Shown: positions 31,611 to 45,082 of the stretch, piece after piece
How the letters are laid out: each line of letters begins with the position of its first letter
Position numbering within the stretch: the stretch's first letter is position 1
Assembly (NCBI GenBank): GCA_903875045.1
Contig: CAIQUS010000015.1
Span: 1 to 64,000, forward strand
Reading direction: 5' to 3'
Origin: an uncultured Bacteroidales bacterium
GTDB taxonomy: Bacteria; Bacteroidota; Bacteroidia; Bacteroidales; FEN-979
Length of the DNA stretch: 64,000 nucleotides
Translations under genes and position numbers: made by a program
The notes under the pieces: generated by a model
Told to the model about the DNA's origin: nothing
The model's database searches: none
Seen by the model: only the letters and a program-made list of their open reading frames with translations

Positions 31611-33863
31611 ATGAATGGAATAACAAAATCTTTTACCCTGGCCGATGGTCGGGAAATTACCATTGAAACCGGAAAACTCGCCAAACAGGCCGATGGGTCT
31701 GTTGTTGTGAAGATGGGCGATACCATGCTCCTTGCTACCGTTGTGGCGATGCAGGAAGCCAAAGAAAACGTGGATTTCATGCCATTATCAGTTGAATACC
31801 GCGAAAAATATGCAGCTGCCGGCCGGGTCCCCGGAGGCTTTTTTAAACGTGAAGCCCGTCCTTCCGATTACGAAATTCTTATCTCAAGGTTGATTGACAG
31901 GGCTCTCCGCCCACTTTTTCCTGATGATTATCATGCTGAAGTACAGGTAATCGTTACACTGATTTCGGCCGACACCAATGTTTTACCTGATGCCCTGGCC
32001 TGCCTGGCTGCATCTGCTGCACTCGCTGTGAGTGATATTCCATTCAACGGTCCTATTTCAGAAGTAAGGGTTGCCAGAATTAACGGTCAATTTGTCATCA
32101 ATCCTAATATTGATGCCATGGTTGATGCCGATATCGATATGATCGTAGCAGCCTCCATGGAGAACATCCTGATGGTGGAAGGGGAAATGAAAGAGGTTTC
32201 CGAGGAAGCAATGGTGGAAGCCATACGGGTAGCGCATGAGGCGATCAAGGATCAATGCAAAGCTCAGCTCGAACTTGCCGCCATGATTGAAAAATCAAAA
32301 GTAAAGCGGGCATATTGCCACGAAACGAATGACCCTGATTTTAAAGAAAAGGTTAAAACAGCCACCTATCAGAAAGTTTACGACATGGCATCCAGCGGGA
32401 ATGCAAATAAGCATGAACGCAAAAAAATCATTGAAAGCATTAAAGCCGAATTTGTTGCCACTTTAACCGATGAGGAAAAAGAGGCAAACAAGAACCTGAT
32501 CGGCCGTTATTATCATGAAGTTGAAAAAGATGCCATCCGCAATGCCACCATGGATAACCGCCAGCGGCTGGATGGGCGCAAACTGGATGAAATCCGGCCG
32601 ATTTGGAGCGAGATCGATTATTTACCCGCCGCTCATGGTTCAGCCATTTTCACCCGTGGTGAAACACAGTCATTGACAACGGTTACCCTTGGTACCAAAC
32701 TTGACCAGCAGGCCATTGATGGTGCTATCATCGAAGGAAAAGTAAATTTCATCCTGCATTACAATTTCCCTTCCTTTGCCACCGGTGAGGTAAAACCAAT
32801 CCGAAGCACAGGCCGGCGTGAAATTGGCCACGGAAATCTGGCACTCAGGGCATTAAAAAATATGATTCCCCAGGGAGCAGATAATTTATACACCATCCGC
32901 ATCGTTTCCGACATCCTCGAATCAAACGGCAGTTCATCCATGGCAACTGTTTGTGCTGGTACCATGGCTTTGATGGATGCCGGGATAAAAATTGTCAAAC
33001 CCGTTTCAGGAATTGCCATGGGGTTGATTACGGATAACAAGCGCTATGTTGTATTATCCGATATTCTTGGAGATGAAGATCACCTTGGTGATATGGATTT
33101 CAAGGTATGCGGAACCCGCGATGGGATTACCGCCTGCCAGATGGATATCAAAGTCGATGGCTTATCTTTTGATATTCTCAAGGAAGCATTAAACCAGGCC
33201 CGCCAGGGACGTATGCACATCCTGGGTGAAATGGGAAAGACCATTTCTGAGCCACGTCCTGATTTCAAACCATTTGTCCCGCGTATCTTCCAGATGAAGG
33301 TTCCCAAGGAGTTTATCGGTGCAATCATTGGCCCGGGTGGCAAGGTTATCCAGGAGATGCAGCGCGAGACCGGTACCACCATTGTTATTGAAGAAGTCGG
33401 TGAATTCGGGATTGTTGACATTGTGGCGAATAACATGGAAGCACGCGACAAGGTGATCGAAAAGATCAAACGCATTGCATCTGTTGCCGAGGTAGGCGAA
33501 ATCTATAAAGGAAAAGTTAAGAACATTCAGTCGTTTGGAGCATTTGTGGAAATTCTTCCCAACCAGGATGGTTTGCTCCACATTTCTGAGATTGACTGGA
33601 AACGATTGGAAAAGGTTGAGGATGCCCTGAAAGTTGGCGATGAGATCGAGGTCAAATTAATTGAGGTTGATCCCAAAACAGGAAAACTTAAACTTTCTCG
33701 CAGGGCTTTGCTTCCCAAGCCGGAAGGTTATGTTGAAAGAAAACCTGAGCCGCGTACCGACCGCCCTGATCGTGGAAACGATCGCGGAAATGATCGCGAC
33801 CGCGGACATGACCGCGGAGGCGACCATCGCGGAGGAGGCGATCATCGCGGCCCCAGAAGATAA
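31611..33863 (+). CDS. pnp: Polyribonucleotide nucleotidyltransferase (PNPase)
   Basis: A 750-residue trimeric 3'-5' phosphorolytic exoribonuclease, core of RNA decay. Domains in order: first RNase PH ([34 protein letters not shown]), helical linker, second RNase PH ([22 protein letters not shown]-like [20 protein letters not shown] with catalytic Asp), KH ([20 protein letters not shown]), S1 ([20 protein letters not shown]). The C-terminal 35 residues are an Arg/Gly/Asp-rich tail ([18 protein letters not shown]), probably disordered and RNA-binding. Start is ATG 31611, after the hairpin. Confidence 0.97.
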   Translation: MNGITKSFTLADGREITIETGKLAKQADGSVVVKMGDTMLLATVVAMQEAKENVDFMPLSVEYREKYAAAGRVPGGFFKREARPSDYEILISRLIDRALRPLFPDDYHAEVQVIVTLISADTNVLPDALACLAASAALAVSDIPFNGPISEVRVARINGQFVINPNIDAMVDADIDMIVAASMENILMVEGEMKEVSEEAMVEAIRVAHEAIKDQCKAQLELAAMIEKSKVKRAYCHETNDPDFKEKVKTATYQKVYDMASSGNANKHERKKIIESIKAEFVATLTDEEKEANKNLIGRYYHEVEKDAIRNATMDNRQRLDGRKLDEIRPIWSEIDYLPAAHGSAIFTRGETQSLTTVTLGTKLDQQAIDGAIIEGKVNFILHYNFPSFATGEVKPIRSTGRREIGHGNLALRALKNMIPQGADNLYTIRIVSDILESNGSSSMATVCAGTMALMDAGIKIVKPVSGIAMGLITDNKRYVVLSDILGDEDHLGDMDFKVCGTRDGITACQMDIKVDGLSFDILKEALNQARQGRMHILGEMGKTISEPRPDFKPFVPRIFQMKVPKEFIGAIIGPGGKVIQEMQRETGTTIVIEEVGEFGIVDIVANNMEARDKVIEKIKRIASVAEVGEIYKGKVKNIQSFGAFVEILPNQDGLLHISEIDWKRLEKVEDALKVGDEIEVKLIEVDPKTGKLKLSRRALLPKPEGYVERKPEPRTDRPDRGNDRGNDRDRGHDRGGDHRGGGDHRGPRR

Positions 33864-33932
33864 AGGGATGTAACCTATCGTTAATTTTTACGTAAACCGA
33901 CCCGTCATAATGGTCAAAACAAATTGGTTCGC

Positions 33933-34796
33933 ATGAGGCAGTTAAAAATTACCAAACAGGTTACAAATCGCGAAACCGCATCACTGGACAAATACCTTCA
34001 GGAGATCGGCAAAGTAGAACTGATCACAGCAGATGAGGAAGTATCACTGGCTCAGCGCATCAAGCAGGGTGATATGGCTGCTTTGGAAAAACTCACCAAA
34101 GCCAACCTCCGGTTCGTGGTTTCCGTTTCAAAACAATATCAGAACCAGGGGCTCAGCCTGCCCGACCTGATCAACGAAGGCAATCTTGGTCTGATAAAAG
34201 CCGCACAGCGGTTCGATGAAACACGTGGTTTTAAGTTTATTTCTTACGCAGTATGGTGGATCCGTCAATCGATTCTCCAGGCATTGGCCGAGCAATCACG
34301 TATTGTTCGTTTACCGCTCAATAAAATAGGGTCGATCAATAAAATCAATAAAGCATACGCCCAGCTCGAGCAACAATATGAGCGGGAACCAAATGCGGGT
34401 GAGATCGCCATTTTGCTGGAAGTATCTGAAAACGAGGTGAAAGAATCGATGCGGAATTCAGGCCGCCATGTTTCAATGGATGCACCCCTGATCCAGGACG
34501 AAGACAACACCATGTACGATGTTCTTCGCAGTGAAGAGAATACCACACCCGACAATGGACTCCTGTATGAATCGCTGAAGAAGGAGATTGAACGTGCTGT
34601 CTGCACCCTGACCCAACGCGAAGCGGATGTAATAAGGCTTTATTTCGGGCTCAATGGCAGCCATCCGATGACCCTTGAAGAGATCGGTGAAAAGTTTGAC
34701 CTTACCCGTGAGCGTGTCCGCCAGATCAAGGAAAAAGCGATCCGTCGTTTAAAACATACTTCCCGCAGCAAAATTTTGAAAACCTACCTTGGATAA
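33933..34796 (+). CDS. rpoD: Primary sigma factor, Bacteroidota short form
   Basis: A 287-residue sigma-70 family protein matching the short vegetative sigma of Bacteroidota (no region 1.1). Region 1.2 begins at [20 protein letters not shown]; region 2 contains [20 protein letters not shown] and [17 protein letters not shown] (2.3-2.4); region 3 [20 protein letters not shown]; region 4.2 [19 protein letters not shown]. This factor is expected to read the TTTG / TAnnTTTG promoters found in this window. ATG 33933 gives the usual [10 protein letters not shown] start. Confidence 0.96.
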   Translation: MRQLKITKQVTNRETASLDKYLQEIGKVELITADEEVSLAQRIKQGDMAALEKLTKANLRFVVSVSKQYQNQGLSLPDLINEGNLGLIKAAQRFDETRGFKFISYAVWWIRQSILQALAEQSRIVRLPLNKIGSINKINKAYAQLEQQYEREPNAGEIAILLEVSENEVKESMRNSGRHVSMDAPLIQDEDNTMYDVLRSEENTTPDNGLLYESLKKEIERAVCTLTQREADVIRLYFGLNGSHPMTLEEIGEKFDLTRERVRQIKEKAIRRLKHTSRSKILKTYLG

Positions 34797-34806
34797 CAAA
34801 TTCGAC

Positions 34807-34845
34807 AATCGTAAATCGTAAATCGTAATTCGTCATTCGTCATTT
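34807..34845. repeat. 7-bp tandem array, unit AATCGTA / ATTCGTC
   Basis: Five to six copies of a 7-bp unit between rpoD and rpe, ending 11 nt before the rpe ATG. The AAATCGT unit recurs at 36178-36211. Confidence 0.85.
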
Positions 34846-34856
34846 GTACCTTCCCA

Positions 34857-35510
34857 ATGTCCCAACTGATCGCCCCTTCGTTGCTTTCAGCCAATTTTCT
34901 GAACCTTGAGAAAGATATTCGGATGCTCAACGAAAGTGAAGCCGACTGGTTTCATCTTGACATCATGGATGGCTTGTTTGTTCCAAATATTTCATTTGGA
35001 TTTCCAATCATTGAAAAAATCAGGAAAGCTACCTCTAAGATCCTTGATGTTCATTTGATGATTGTTGATCCGGAGCGGTATCTTGAACGATTCAAAAAGG
35101 CCGGGGCTGATATCATCAGTATTCATATTGAAGCATCCAAAAAGCCGGGGGAAGCGCTGAAGAGCATCAGATCACTGGGGGCAAAAGCCGGTATTGTGAT
35201 CAATCCGGGAACACCTGTCAGTACATTGGCCGGTGTTATCCACGAGGCTGACATGGTGCTGCTGATGTCAGTAAACCCTGGTTTCGGCGGCCAGTCCTTT
35301 ATTCCCGGAACGCTTGATAAAATTTCCGAACTACAGCAAATGATCAAGTCACAGAAAACCAAAGTGCTTATTGAAGTGGACGGGGGCATCAACCTTAACA
35401 ATGCAACAGCGCTTATCCATGCCGGTGTTGATATCCTGGTGGCCGGAAACACTATTTTTGCATCACCCGATCCGGCACTTACCATTCATCGGCTTAAATC
35501 AATGTGCTGA
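34857..35510 (+). CDS. rpe: Ribulose-phosphate 3-epimerase
   Basis: A 217-residue TIM-barrel enzyme interconverting ribulose 5-phosphate and xylulose 5-phosphate. Full family motif set: IAPSLLSANFLNLEKDI, WFHLDIMDGLFVPNISFG (metal His and Asp), LDVHLMIVDPERYLERF, MSVNPGFGGQSFIP, and IEVDGGINLNNA with the second catalytic Asp. Length is standard. Confidence 0.97.
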   Translation: MSQLIAPSLLSANFLNLEKDIRMLNESEADWFHLDIMDGLFVPNISFGFPIIEKIRKATSKILDVHLMIVDPERYLERFKKAGADIISIHIEASKKPGEALKSIRSLGAKAGIVINPGTPVSTLAGVIHEADMVLLMSVNPGFGGQSFIPGTLDKISELQQMIKSQKTKVLIEVDGGINLNNATALIHAGVDILVAGNTIFASPDPALTIHRLKSMC

Positions 35511-35586
35511 ATTCCTTCGGCCTTGAAACCATTATCCTTCAGCATCAAGATTTTTTTCATATTTTTACAAAAAATTGAATCACTGC

Positions 35587-36192
35587 ATGGATTTCAACGC
35601 AGCCAGCGAATATATATTTGGTCGCCTGCATCGGGAATTGAAGCCTGCATTGAGTTATCATTGCATGGAACACACAGTTGATGTGCTTGCGGCAACCCGC
35701 CGGCTGGCTGATGCCGAACTGATTGAACCCTATCCACGGATATTGCTGGAAACAGCAGCATTGTACCATGATGCCGGCATGATCGTCCAATATAAAGATC
35801 ATGAATCTGCTTCGGTCGTTTTAGCCGATCAATCACTGGCCGGATTTGGATATTCCGTTCCGGAAATAGAAGAAGTTTGCAATTTAATCATGGTCACCAA
35901 GTTACCACAGCGTCCGTATAACCATTTGGAACAGATTCTGTGTGATGCTGACCTGGATTATCTTGGACAGGATATTTTTTTTATCAATTCTTTTAAATTG
36001 CGGCTTGAATGGCATGTGAACGGAATTAAAAGCACTACCCTGCCTGAATGGTTTGACATCCAGTCGAAATTTCTTACAGAGCACGAGTATTTTACAAAAT
36101 CGGCCATTACGCTGAGAAATGAGAAAAAGTTGAAACACCTGGCAGAAATCAAGGAACTTCTTTCACAAAGTAACCTGAAATCTAAATCGTAA
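35587..36192 (+). CDS. HD-domain phosphohydrolase
   Basis: A 201-residue HD protein with the metal ligands in order: LSYHCMEHTVDVLAATRRL (His), ETAALYHDAGMIVQYKDHE (HD doublet), and QILCDADLDYLG (late Asp). Such proteins hydrolyse nucleotides or cyclic nucleotides; the substrate is unknown. Start ATG 35587 is preferred over TTG 35575. The last residues KSKS and the TAA stop lie inside a tandem array of AAATCGT units, so the C-terminus may vary with repeat number. Confidence 0.85.
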   Translation: MDFNAASEYIFGRLHRELKPALSYHCMEHTVDVLAATRRLADAELIEPYPRILLETAALYHDAGMIVQYKDHESASVVLADQSLAGFGYSVPEIEEVCNLIMVTKLPQRPYNHLEQILCDADLDYLGQDIFFINSFKLRLEWHVNGIKSTTLPEWFDIQSKFLTEHEYFTKSAITLRNEKKLKHLAEIKELLSQSNLKSKS

Positions 36193-36211
36193 ATCGTAAA
36201 TCGTAAATCTT
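36178..36211. repeat. 7-bp tandem array, unit AAATCGT
   Basis: Four to five copies. It covers the stop codon of the HD gene and ends 5 nt before the ATG of the universal stress protein gene. Same unit as 34807-34845. Confidence 0.85.
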
Positions 36212-36215
36212 TATT

Positions 36216-37098
36216 ATGGAACCAGCCAAACAGGATAAAAAGTACAATAAAACCCTCCTGATCCCGACAGATTTTTCGGATGTATGCGGCAATGCGATTT
36301 CTCATGGTGTAAAACTGGCAAAATATCTGGGTTACAAGGTATTTATTCTGCATATCATCAACAAACAAACCAAGTCAGAACTCAGAAAGAAAAATGTGGG
36401 GTTTGATTATGTGGATATGCGGTTAAAGGAATACGAGAAGTATTACGCTAAGAAATATGGGGTTGAAATCGATACCATGGCTGTTGAAGGATCCATTTTT
36501 GCAACGATCGGGTTGGTGGCAAAAGAGATCAAAGCGAACCTGATGGTCATGGGAACTCACGGAAAGAAAGGTCTGCAGCATGTATTCGGCAGTTTTGCTG
36601 TCAAAGTTGTTGAACAGTCGCCAATTCCTGTGGTTGTTGTTCAGAAACGATCATTCAAAGCGGGTTATCAAAGCATCGTTTTCCCTGTCAGCAATGATCT
36701 TGAGCCCAGGCAAGCCGTTCAATGGGCCAAATTGATGTCTAATTTATTTACTGCAAAATTGCACATCTTTATATGCCCGGAGAAAGAGAAAACACGGGTA
36801 AATTCCCTGGCAATGATTATAAAACAAATCACAGCCATTTTTGATTCCGAAAATGTAAACTACTCGGTCACTACTGCTGCACGATCAGCTGGTTTTGCTG
36901 AACAGATTATCGATTACAGTGTTATGAAACATGCAGATTTAATCATGATCATGACACGGCCAAACATCGAAATTCCGGGATTCACCCTCTCCTCCTGGGA
37001 CGAACGACTGATGTTCAATGAAGCCCAGATTCCCGTAATGGGTATTAATCCGATTGATTATGGTTATCATATCAGTGAATGGACGGGGTTGGGTAATT

Positions 37099-37100
<2 letters not shown>
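36216..37100 (+). CDS. Tandem universal stress protein
   Basis: A 294-residue protein with two UspA domains. Domain 1 (residues 8-146) starts with TLLIPTDFSDVCGNAISHGV and ends with the ATP-site signature LMVMGTHGKKGLQHVFGSFA plus SPIPVVVVQ. Domain 2 (about 150-290) is diverged: SIVFPVSNDLEPRQAVQWAK, LIMIMTRPNIEIPGF, lacking the GxxGxxxG loop, so only the first may bind ATP. Stress adaptation is the family role. Confidence 0.9.
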
Positions 37101-37183
<83 letters not shown>

Positions 37184-37184
37184 G

Positions 37185-40797
<3,613 letters not shown>

Positions 40798-40815
40798 TAC
40801 GAAAGTTTGAATTGA

Positions 40816-40941
40816 TGTGGCTAAAGCCGGAAAATATGAAGTATAACATAAACAGTTGGCTAAAGCCAACTGCAATAGATGCCATGTTCGGCGAATCTAT
40901 TGCAGTCAGCTTTAGCTGACTGGTACGGGGCTTTAGCCACA
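40816..40941. repeat. 126-bp palindromic element with TGTGGCTAAAGCC ends
   Basis: Perfect 13-bp terminal inverted repeats, TGTGGCTAAAGCC (40816-40828) and its complement (40929-40941). Inside are two self-complementary hairpins, AGTTGGCTAAAGCCAACT and CAGTCAGCTTTAGCTGACTG, and a TGCAATAGAT/ATCTATTGCA pair between them. No ORF. A partial relative is at 63367-63426. Confidence 0.85.
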
Positions 40942-40954
40942 ATAAATGCTTTGC

Positions 40955-41689
40955 TTACTCAACCTTTTTAATAGATCCTGCACCCGAAATACTCTGATCC
41001 ACCTCTGAAGGCGATCCTTTATACTTCACACTTCCGGCACCTGAAATATCGGCACGTATTTTTTTCGACACATTGAGCTGGGCATTTCCTGCGCCACTGA
41101 TCTGGAGATCGTAATTTTCGGCCAGGAGGTCATAAGCAAAAATATCGGAAGCTCCAGACAAATCCATGTTCACATTGGTGGCAAAACCTGAGAATCTCAT
41201 TTTACTGGCGCCACTACAGTCTAACTTTAATTTTTGCACTCCCAGTTCCAATTTAGAGTCGGAAGCACCTGAGGCATCAATGCTGAGTTCCGGCACCGTG
41301 ATACGCCCTTCGGTATTGATATCCACTGCCCCGCTTACATCGATCCTGTTCAGGTCTTTCACGGTTACATAAACCTTCATGACAGTTACATGGTGGATCG
41401 GTTTTTTTGTTTCAATGTTCAGGGTTCCTCCAACAACTTCGGTACGGATAAGCGGGAGAAGATTGGCATCCGCTTCTACAATCAACTCTTCGACCGCTCC
41501 CTGTTTCAGGATGATTTGGAAGGCCCCTGAAACTTCGATGCCGTTGAATGTGGAAATTTTACGGGTTTCTTTCTGTACGTTGCCATCGCCATGGGTTCCC
41601 GGAACCATGCTGCAGGCAGCAAAAAGACTTGTCATGCCTGCCAAAAGGCTGGCAAATAAAAAAATTGAAAAAATTCTCATCGATTTCAT
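40955..41689 (-). CDS. Head-GIN-domain (DUF2807) exported lipoprotein
   Basis: A 244-residue envelope protein with a signal peptide and a possible lipobox (SLFAAC, residues about 21-26). The rest is the DUF2807 putative auto-transporter adhesin/head-GIN beta-helix: FNGIEVSGAFQIILKQG, repeated (D)xSGASD/K-type turns (IDASGASDS, LDCSGASKM, MDLSGASDI, ISGAGNA) and ADISGAGSVKYKGSP. Such domains form right-handed beta-helices. Last gene of the sigma-factor operon, separated from the previous one by an array. Confidence 0.88.
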   Translation of the reverse strand: MKSMRIFSIFLFASLLAGMTSLFAACSMVPGTHGDGNVQKETRKISTFNGIEVSGAFQIILKQGAVEELIVEADANLLPLIRTEVVGGTLNIETKKPIHHVTVMKVYVTVKDLNRIDVSGAVDINTEGRITVPELSIDASGASDSKLELGVQKLKLDCSGASKMRFSGFATNVNMDLSGASDIFAYDLLAENYDLQISGAGNAQLNVSKKIRADISGAGSVKYKGSPSEVDQSISGAGSIKKVE

Positions 41690-41740
41690 TGTTTTAAGGT
41701 TTTTGGGGTTTGACGTTAAAAAATGGTTTGGTTACAAAAA

Positions 41741-41793
41741 AGGTGGGCAAGTGGGCAAGTGGGCAAGTGGGCAAGTAGGCAGGTGGGCGAGTT
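41741..41793. repeat. 8-bp tandem array, unit GTGGGCAA
   Basis: Six to seven copies between the DUF4097-like gene (stop at 41798) and the head-GIN gene (start 41689), inside the presumed operon. Confidence 0.9.
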
Positions 41794-41797
41794 GGTT

Positions 41798-42850
41798 TTA
41801 GTTCAGGCTGATGTTTCCGAATTCGCTATGGATGATAACCTTGCTGGAAGGTGAATCATTTCCGCCGATGGTTCCTTTATATGAATTTTCGGTGGGTGTT
41901 GTCGACCTGAACGAAAATTTGGCCTTATCTGAAGGAAAATCAAGATCACAGAATTTCAAATCCGCCTCCAGACTGTATTTTGCCTGTTCGCTCAACCCGA
42001 TTGAAACTGAACCATATTTATTCCGGATATTTACCGAAGTGAAATCTGCCGGCATTTCATGAATATCACATTTGCCGTATTGGATATCAAGGTTGAGACT
42101 CTGTTCAACCCGCTGGATATCAATGTCGGTAAATTTTGATTTGCTTTCAACTGCCGAGGAGTTTTCCATATTGAGTTTGCCTCCTTCGAATGCCATATTG
42201 AGTGAAATGATTTTTTCAGCATCAAGGTTTGAGTATTTAGAATCCAACCGCAGGCTCCCGGCATAATCGAGGTTCATATCCGAGTATTTCAAGGTTAATA
42301 CCGCACCCTTGATCCAATTGACCCGTGCCTTGCTGAATTTAATATCCAGGAGGTTATCGGAGTTCCCCAGTTTTTTCGCTTCAAGGTTTCCATAGCTCAG
42401 GTTAATTTTCGCCTTTCCCTGTATCTCATTGATGTAAATATCGCCAAATTTATTGGTAACATCAAGATTGACAGTTAAAGGCATATTGATCATATAATCA
42501 ATTGAAAATTTTCCCTTACCGGAATTTTTCATTTCCTGCATATTTGTTGTGGCAGTAACGGCAGGTGGGGAATTTGAAAAATCAACCGAAATCCGCTTAA
42601 ACATTTTTTCGGCTTCTTCCTGATCTGCAGCTGTAACAGTGATGGTAACATCGAAGGAAACAACGTTCTTTTCCCAATCGGCACAATGAACCTTCCCAAA
42701 CCGGTTATTCACTGTGAGCTGGGCATCAGGATTAATGGTAAATTCTTTTTTGATCACCCTGGTAAACTCATCGTGGGCTTTCACTCCTTTGATACCAAGT
42801 AAAAAGATAAAGACCAGGATGAAAAATGCTACTTTTATGATTGTTTTCAT
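41798..42850 (-). CDS. DUF4097-like exported beta-helix protein
   Basis: A 350-residue protein with a clear signal peptide (MKTIIKVAFFILVFIFLLGI, cleavage near VKA-HD). The mature part is beta-rich with repeated short strands (VNNRFGKVHCADWEKNVVSF, NKFGDIYINEIQGKAKINLS, NKYGSVSIGLSEQ) typical of DUF4097/polymer-forming surface proteins. It follows the sigma and anti-sigma-like genes and precedes a related beta-helix protein; it may be the sensed or regulated envelope component. Function unknown. Confidence 0.8.
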   Translation of the reverse strand: MKTIIKVAFFILVFIFLLGIKGVKAHDEFTRVIKKEFTINPDAQLTVNNRFGKVHCADWEKNVVSFDVTITVTAADQEEAEKMFKRISVDFSNSPPAVTATTNMQEMKNSGKGKFSIDYMINMPLTVNLDVTNKFGDIYINEIQGKAKINLSYGNLEAKKLGNSDNLLDIKFSKARVNWIKGAVLTLKYSDMNLDYAGSLRLDSKYSNLDAEKIISLNMAFEGGKLNMENSSAVESKSKFTDIDIQRVEQSLNLDIQYGKCDIHEMPADFTSVNIRNKYGSVSIGLSEQAKYSLEADLKFCDLDFPSDKAKFSFRSTTPTENSYKGTIGGNDSPSSKVIIHSEFGNISLN

Positions 42851-42865
42851 GGTAACGGGTTTTAG

Positions 42866-43405
42866 CTATTTTTTTGATTGAGATAATTGTGATATGATGG
42901 TATTCAGCAAGGTTTCTTTCATCTGCTGATTTTGTACTATTGCATCCAGAATCCGTTCATTGCCGGGGTTTTCGGCCAGTGAATTCTTCAATTCGCCGGT
43001 GGCAGCATCAAGGCTCCTGATTTCTTTTAATACTGATGCGCTCAGGGCTGCTGCATCTTCCTGGTTCGTCATTAGCTTGGGAATACTTGCAAGTTGCTGA
43101 CCTGACTGGTTATCATAATATTGAACTGCTTCCCTGATCTCAGCCGGTAATTCCGTTCCTTGTTTTTCATCAGCAAACCGGGCCCTGATTTCACGCGTTG
43201 CGAAATCGAACACAAAAACGCTCAAACTGATCAGGACGATGATCACAGCGGCAAACTTCAACATTTTTGAACCACCGCGCTCAGAAACCTGTGTTTCGGG
43301 TTGTGCACCCAGCCGCGCAGCAAACCGGTCAAAATGGCCTGCTAAAGGTTCAGCGTCATCAAATTCTGTTCTGTTTTCCCTTATAAATTTTGAAAGGTCC
43401 GGCAT
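42866..43405 (-). CDS. Membrane-anchored anti-sigma-like protein
   Basis: A 179-residue protein, starting one base after the ECF sigma stop. The N-terminal 45 residues are soluble (KFIRENRTEFDDAEPLAGHF), followed by one membrane helix (FAAVIIVLISLSVFVFDFA, about residues 49-68) and a helical periplasmic part with coiled-coil character. This layout and position fit an anti-sigma factor, with the cytosolic part binding the sigma; no zinc-binding ZAS motif is seen, so the call rests on context. Confidence 0.75.
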   Translation of the reverse strand: MPDLSKFIRENRTEFDDAEPLAGHFDRFAARLGAQPETQVSERGGSKMLKFAAVIIVLISLSVFVFDFATREIRARFADEKQGTELPAEIREAVQYYDNQSGQQLASIPKLMTNQEDAAALSASVLKEIRSLDAATGELKNSLAENPGNERILDAIVQNQQMKETLLNTIISQLSQSKK

Positions 43406-43406
43406 A

Positions 43407-43979
43407 TCAATTGGTACTAAATGCGTTGATAAAGTTATTTTCTTTCAGAAGTCTCAATAATTTCTGCCTGGCTCTCGAATAGCGGGTACGAGACAGTTGG
43501 TTTGATATATTCAATATCTGAGAAATTTCTTCATGATCGTATCCTTCCAGCAAAAAAAGTGAGAGGATAACCCGATATTCATCGGAAAGGCGAAAAATTG
43601 CTTTTTTTACCTCAGCCACCTGCAACTGAATTTCTTCTTCCTTGTTTTCCGGGAAGAAATCCGGGATATCAAACGCCACTTCATCCAATGAAACAGTCTC
43701 CCTGGCTTTACGAAGGCAGTCGATGGAGCGATTGATCACAATTCGTTTGAGCCAGGAACCAAAACTGCCTTCACCTGTGTAAGAATGCAACCGTTGAAAA
43801 GCATCCAGGAATGATTCCTGCATGATATCCTCCGCTTCGGCCGGGTCGTTGACGATTCGCAAACAGGTATTGTACATGGCTTTATAGTAGAGTTGATAAA
43901 TTCTGAATTGGGCGTTCCGGTCCCCGGTGCGACAGGCATCGATTATTTCCTGGTGAATATTGATGTATTTACTTTCCAA
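43407..43979 (-). CDS. ECF RNA polymerase sigma factor
   Basis: A 190-residue extracytoplasmic-function sigma. Region 2: MYNTCLRIVNDPAEAEDIMQ and ESFLDAFQRLHSYTGEGSFG; region 4: SDEYRVILSLFLLEGYDHEE then ISQILNISNQLSRTRYSRAR with the HTH. Regions 1 and 3 are missing, as in the class. First gene of a four-gene operon with a membrane anti-sigma-like protein and two beta-helix envelope proteins, so it probably responds to envelope state. Confidence 0.93.
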   Translation of the reverse strand: MESKYINIHQEIIDACRTGDRNAQFRIYQLYYKAMYNTCLRIVNDPAEAEDIMQESFLDAFQRLHSYTGEGSFGSWLKRIVINRSIDCLRKARETVSLDEVAFDIPDFFPENKEEEIQLQVAEVKKAIFRLSDEYRVILSLFLLEGYDHEEISQILNISNQLSRTRYSRARQKLLRLLKENNFINAFSTN

Positions 43980-44110
43980 TCCGACCGATTTTTGACAAAG
44001 GACAGGGTTATTTTTGAAATGTTACAGTTTTAAGAAAAAAAAAATACCTTACCCCGAAAGTAATATTTTGTCTGCATTATTCTCCCTCCAAAGATGTAAT
44101 TTTGCCGCTG

Positions 44111-44998
44111 TTGAAAAAAATCCACATACCGGTCTATTTTTATCCTCTGGCTGCAATGCTGTTTTGGGGGCTGTCATTCATCTGGAGTTCATTGCTGCTG
44201 GTTTATTATCAACCGGTCACCATTATTTTCATCCGGCTGATCATTTCAGCAGTTTTCCTCTTTGCTCTCATTTTTGCCCTGGGCAAATTTGAGAAAGTTG
44301 AGCGTAAGGACTATAAATTAATTTTGCTGAGTGCCTTGTTTAATCCTTTTCTCTATTTTCTTGGCGAAAACTACGGATTAAAATTTTCATCCCCGACCAT
44401 TGCCGCAGTTATAATTGCCACCATTCCGGTTTTTTCTCCTTTGATCGGATATATTAGTTTCAGGGAAAAGCTGACACCGGTGAACTTCATTGGCATCATC
44501 GTGTCCTTTGCAGGCGTGCTGCTGATGCTTGTTGCCCGTGATTTGACCCTCGCAGCAGATGTCAAAGGGGTTGTGTTTCTGTTTTGCGCAGTTTTTGCCG
44601 CCCTGCTATACACTGTTGCCCTGCGCAAACTGACGATGAAATATTCGGCCATTGTGCTGGTGGCCAATCAGAACCTGATCGGAATTTTTCTGTTTCTTCC
44701 ATTTTTTCTTCTGTTTGAGGCTAAGTCGGCCATTGCCGTTCCTCTGAACAGTGAGATCATCACCTCGATGCTTTTGCTGGCTATTCTTGCCTCTTCGGTA
44801 TCTTTTGTCTTTTTTGCCCATTCGGTGAAACTCCTTGGAATCAGTAAGTCGAACATTTTCTCCAACCTTATCCCTGTTTTTACAGCGATATTTTCCTACA
44901 TGCTTCTTTCTGAATTATTTACCATTCAAAAAATTGCAGGGATCGTGCTGGTCATCGGCGGAGTTTACCTCTCGGAACGGTCGAAAAAACAGCATTAG
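44111..44998 (+). CDS. DMT-superfamily EamA transporter
   Basis: About 295 residues with ten predicted membrane helices in two EamA repeats (YFYPLAAMLFWGLSFIWSSL; later FLFCAVFAALLYTVALRKLT and the closing LVIGGVYLSERSKK). Likely exports or imports small metabolites. No ATG precedes the first helix; candidate starts are TTG 44102 or TTG 44111. A TAATTTTG box at 44097-44104 overlaps the first, so 44111 is preferred. Confidence 0.85.
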   Translation: MKKIHIPVYFYPLAAMLFWGLSFIWSSLLLVYYQPVTIIFIRLIISAVFLFALIFALGKFEKVERKDYKLILLSALFNPFLYFLGENYGLKFSSPTIAAVIIATIPVFSPLIGYISFREKLTPVNFIGIIVSFAGVLLMLVARDLTLAADVKGVVFLFCAVFAALLYTVALRKLTMKYSAIVLVANQNLIGIFLFLPFFLLFEAKSAIAVPLNSEIITSMLLLAILASSVSFVFFAHSVKLLGISKSNIFSNLIPVFTAIFSYMLLSELFTIQKIAGIVLVIGGVYLSERSKKQH

Positions 44999-45014
44999 TT
45001 CATTTCATTTACAT

Positions 45015-45022
45015 TATCTTTG
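45015..45022 (+). promoter_or_regulatory. -7 box of the hydG operon promoter
   Basis: TATCTTTG, a perfect TAnnTTTG match, 60 nt before the hydG ATG. The -33 element is not well conserved. It covers the upstream ATG-like codon (45020), excluding that start. Confidence 0.45.
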
Positions 45023-45082
45023 CTGATCAATAATGTGAGTATGATTTTCAGGCCGGAGAAGTTAAAAATTAAGGATCAGCGC

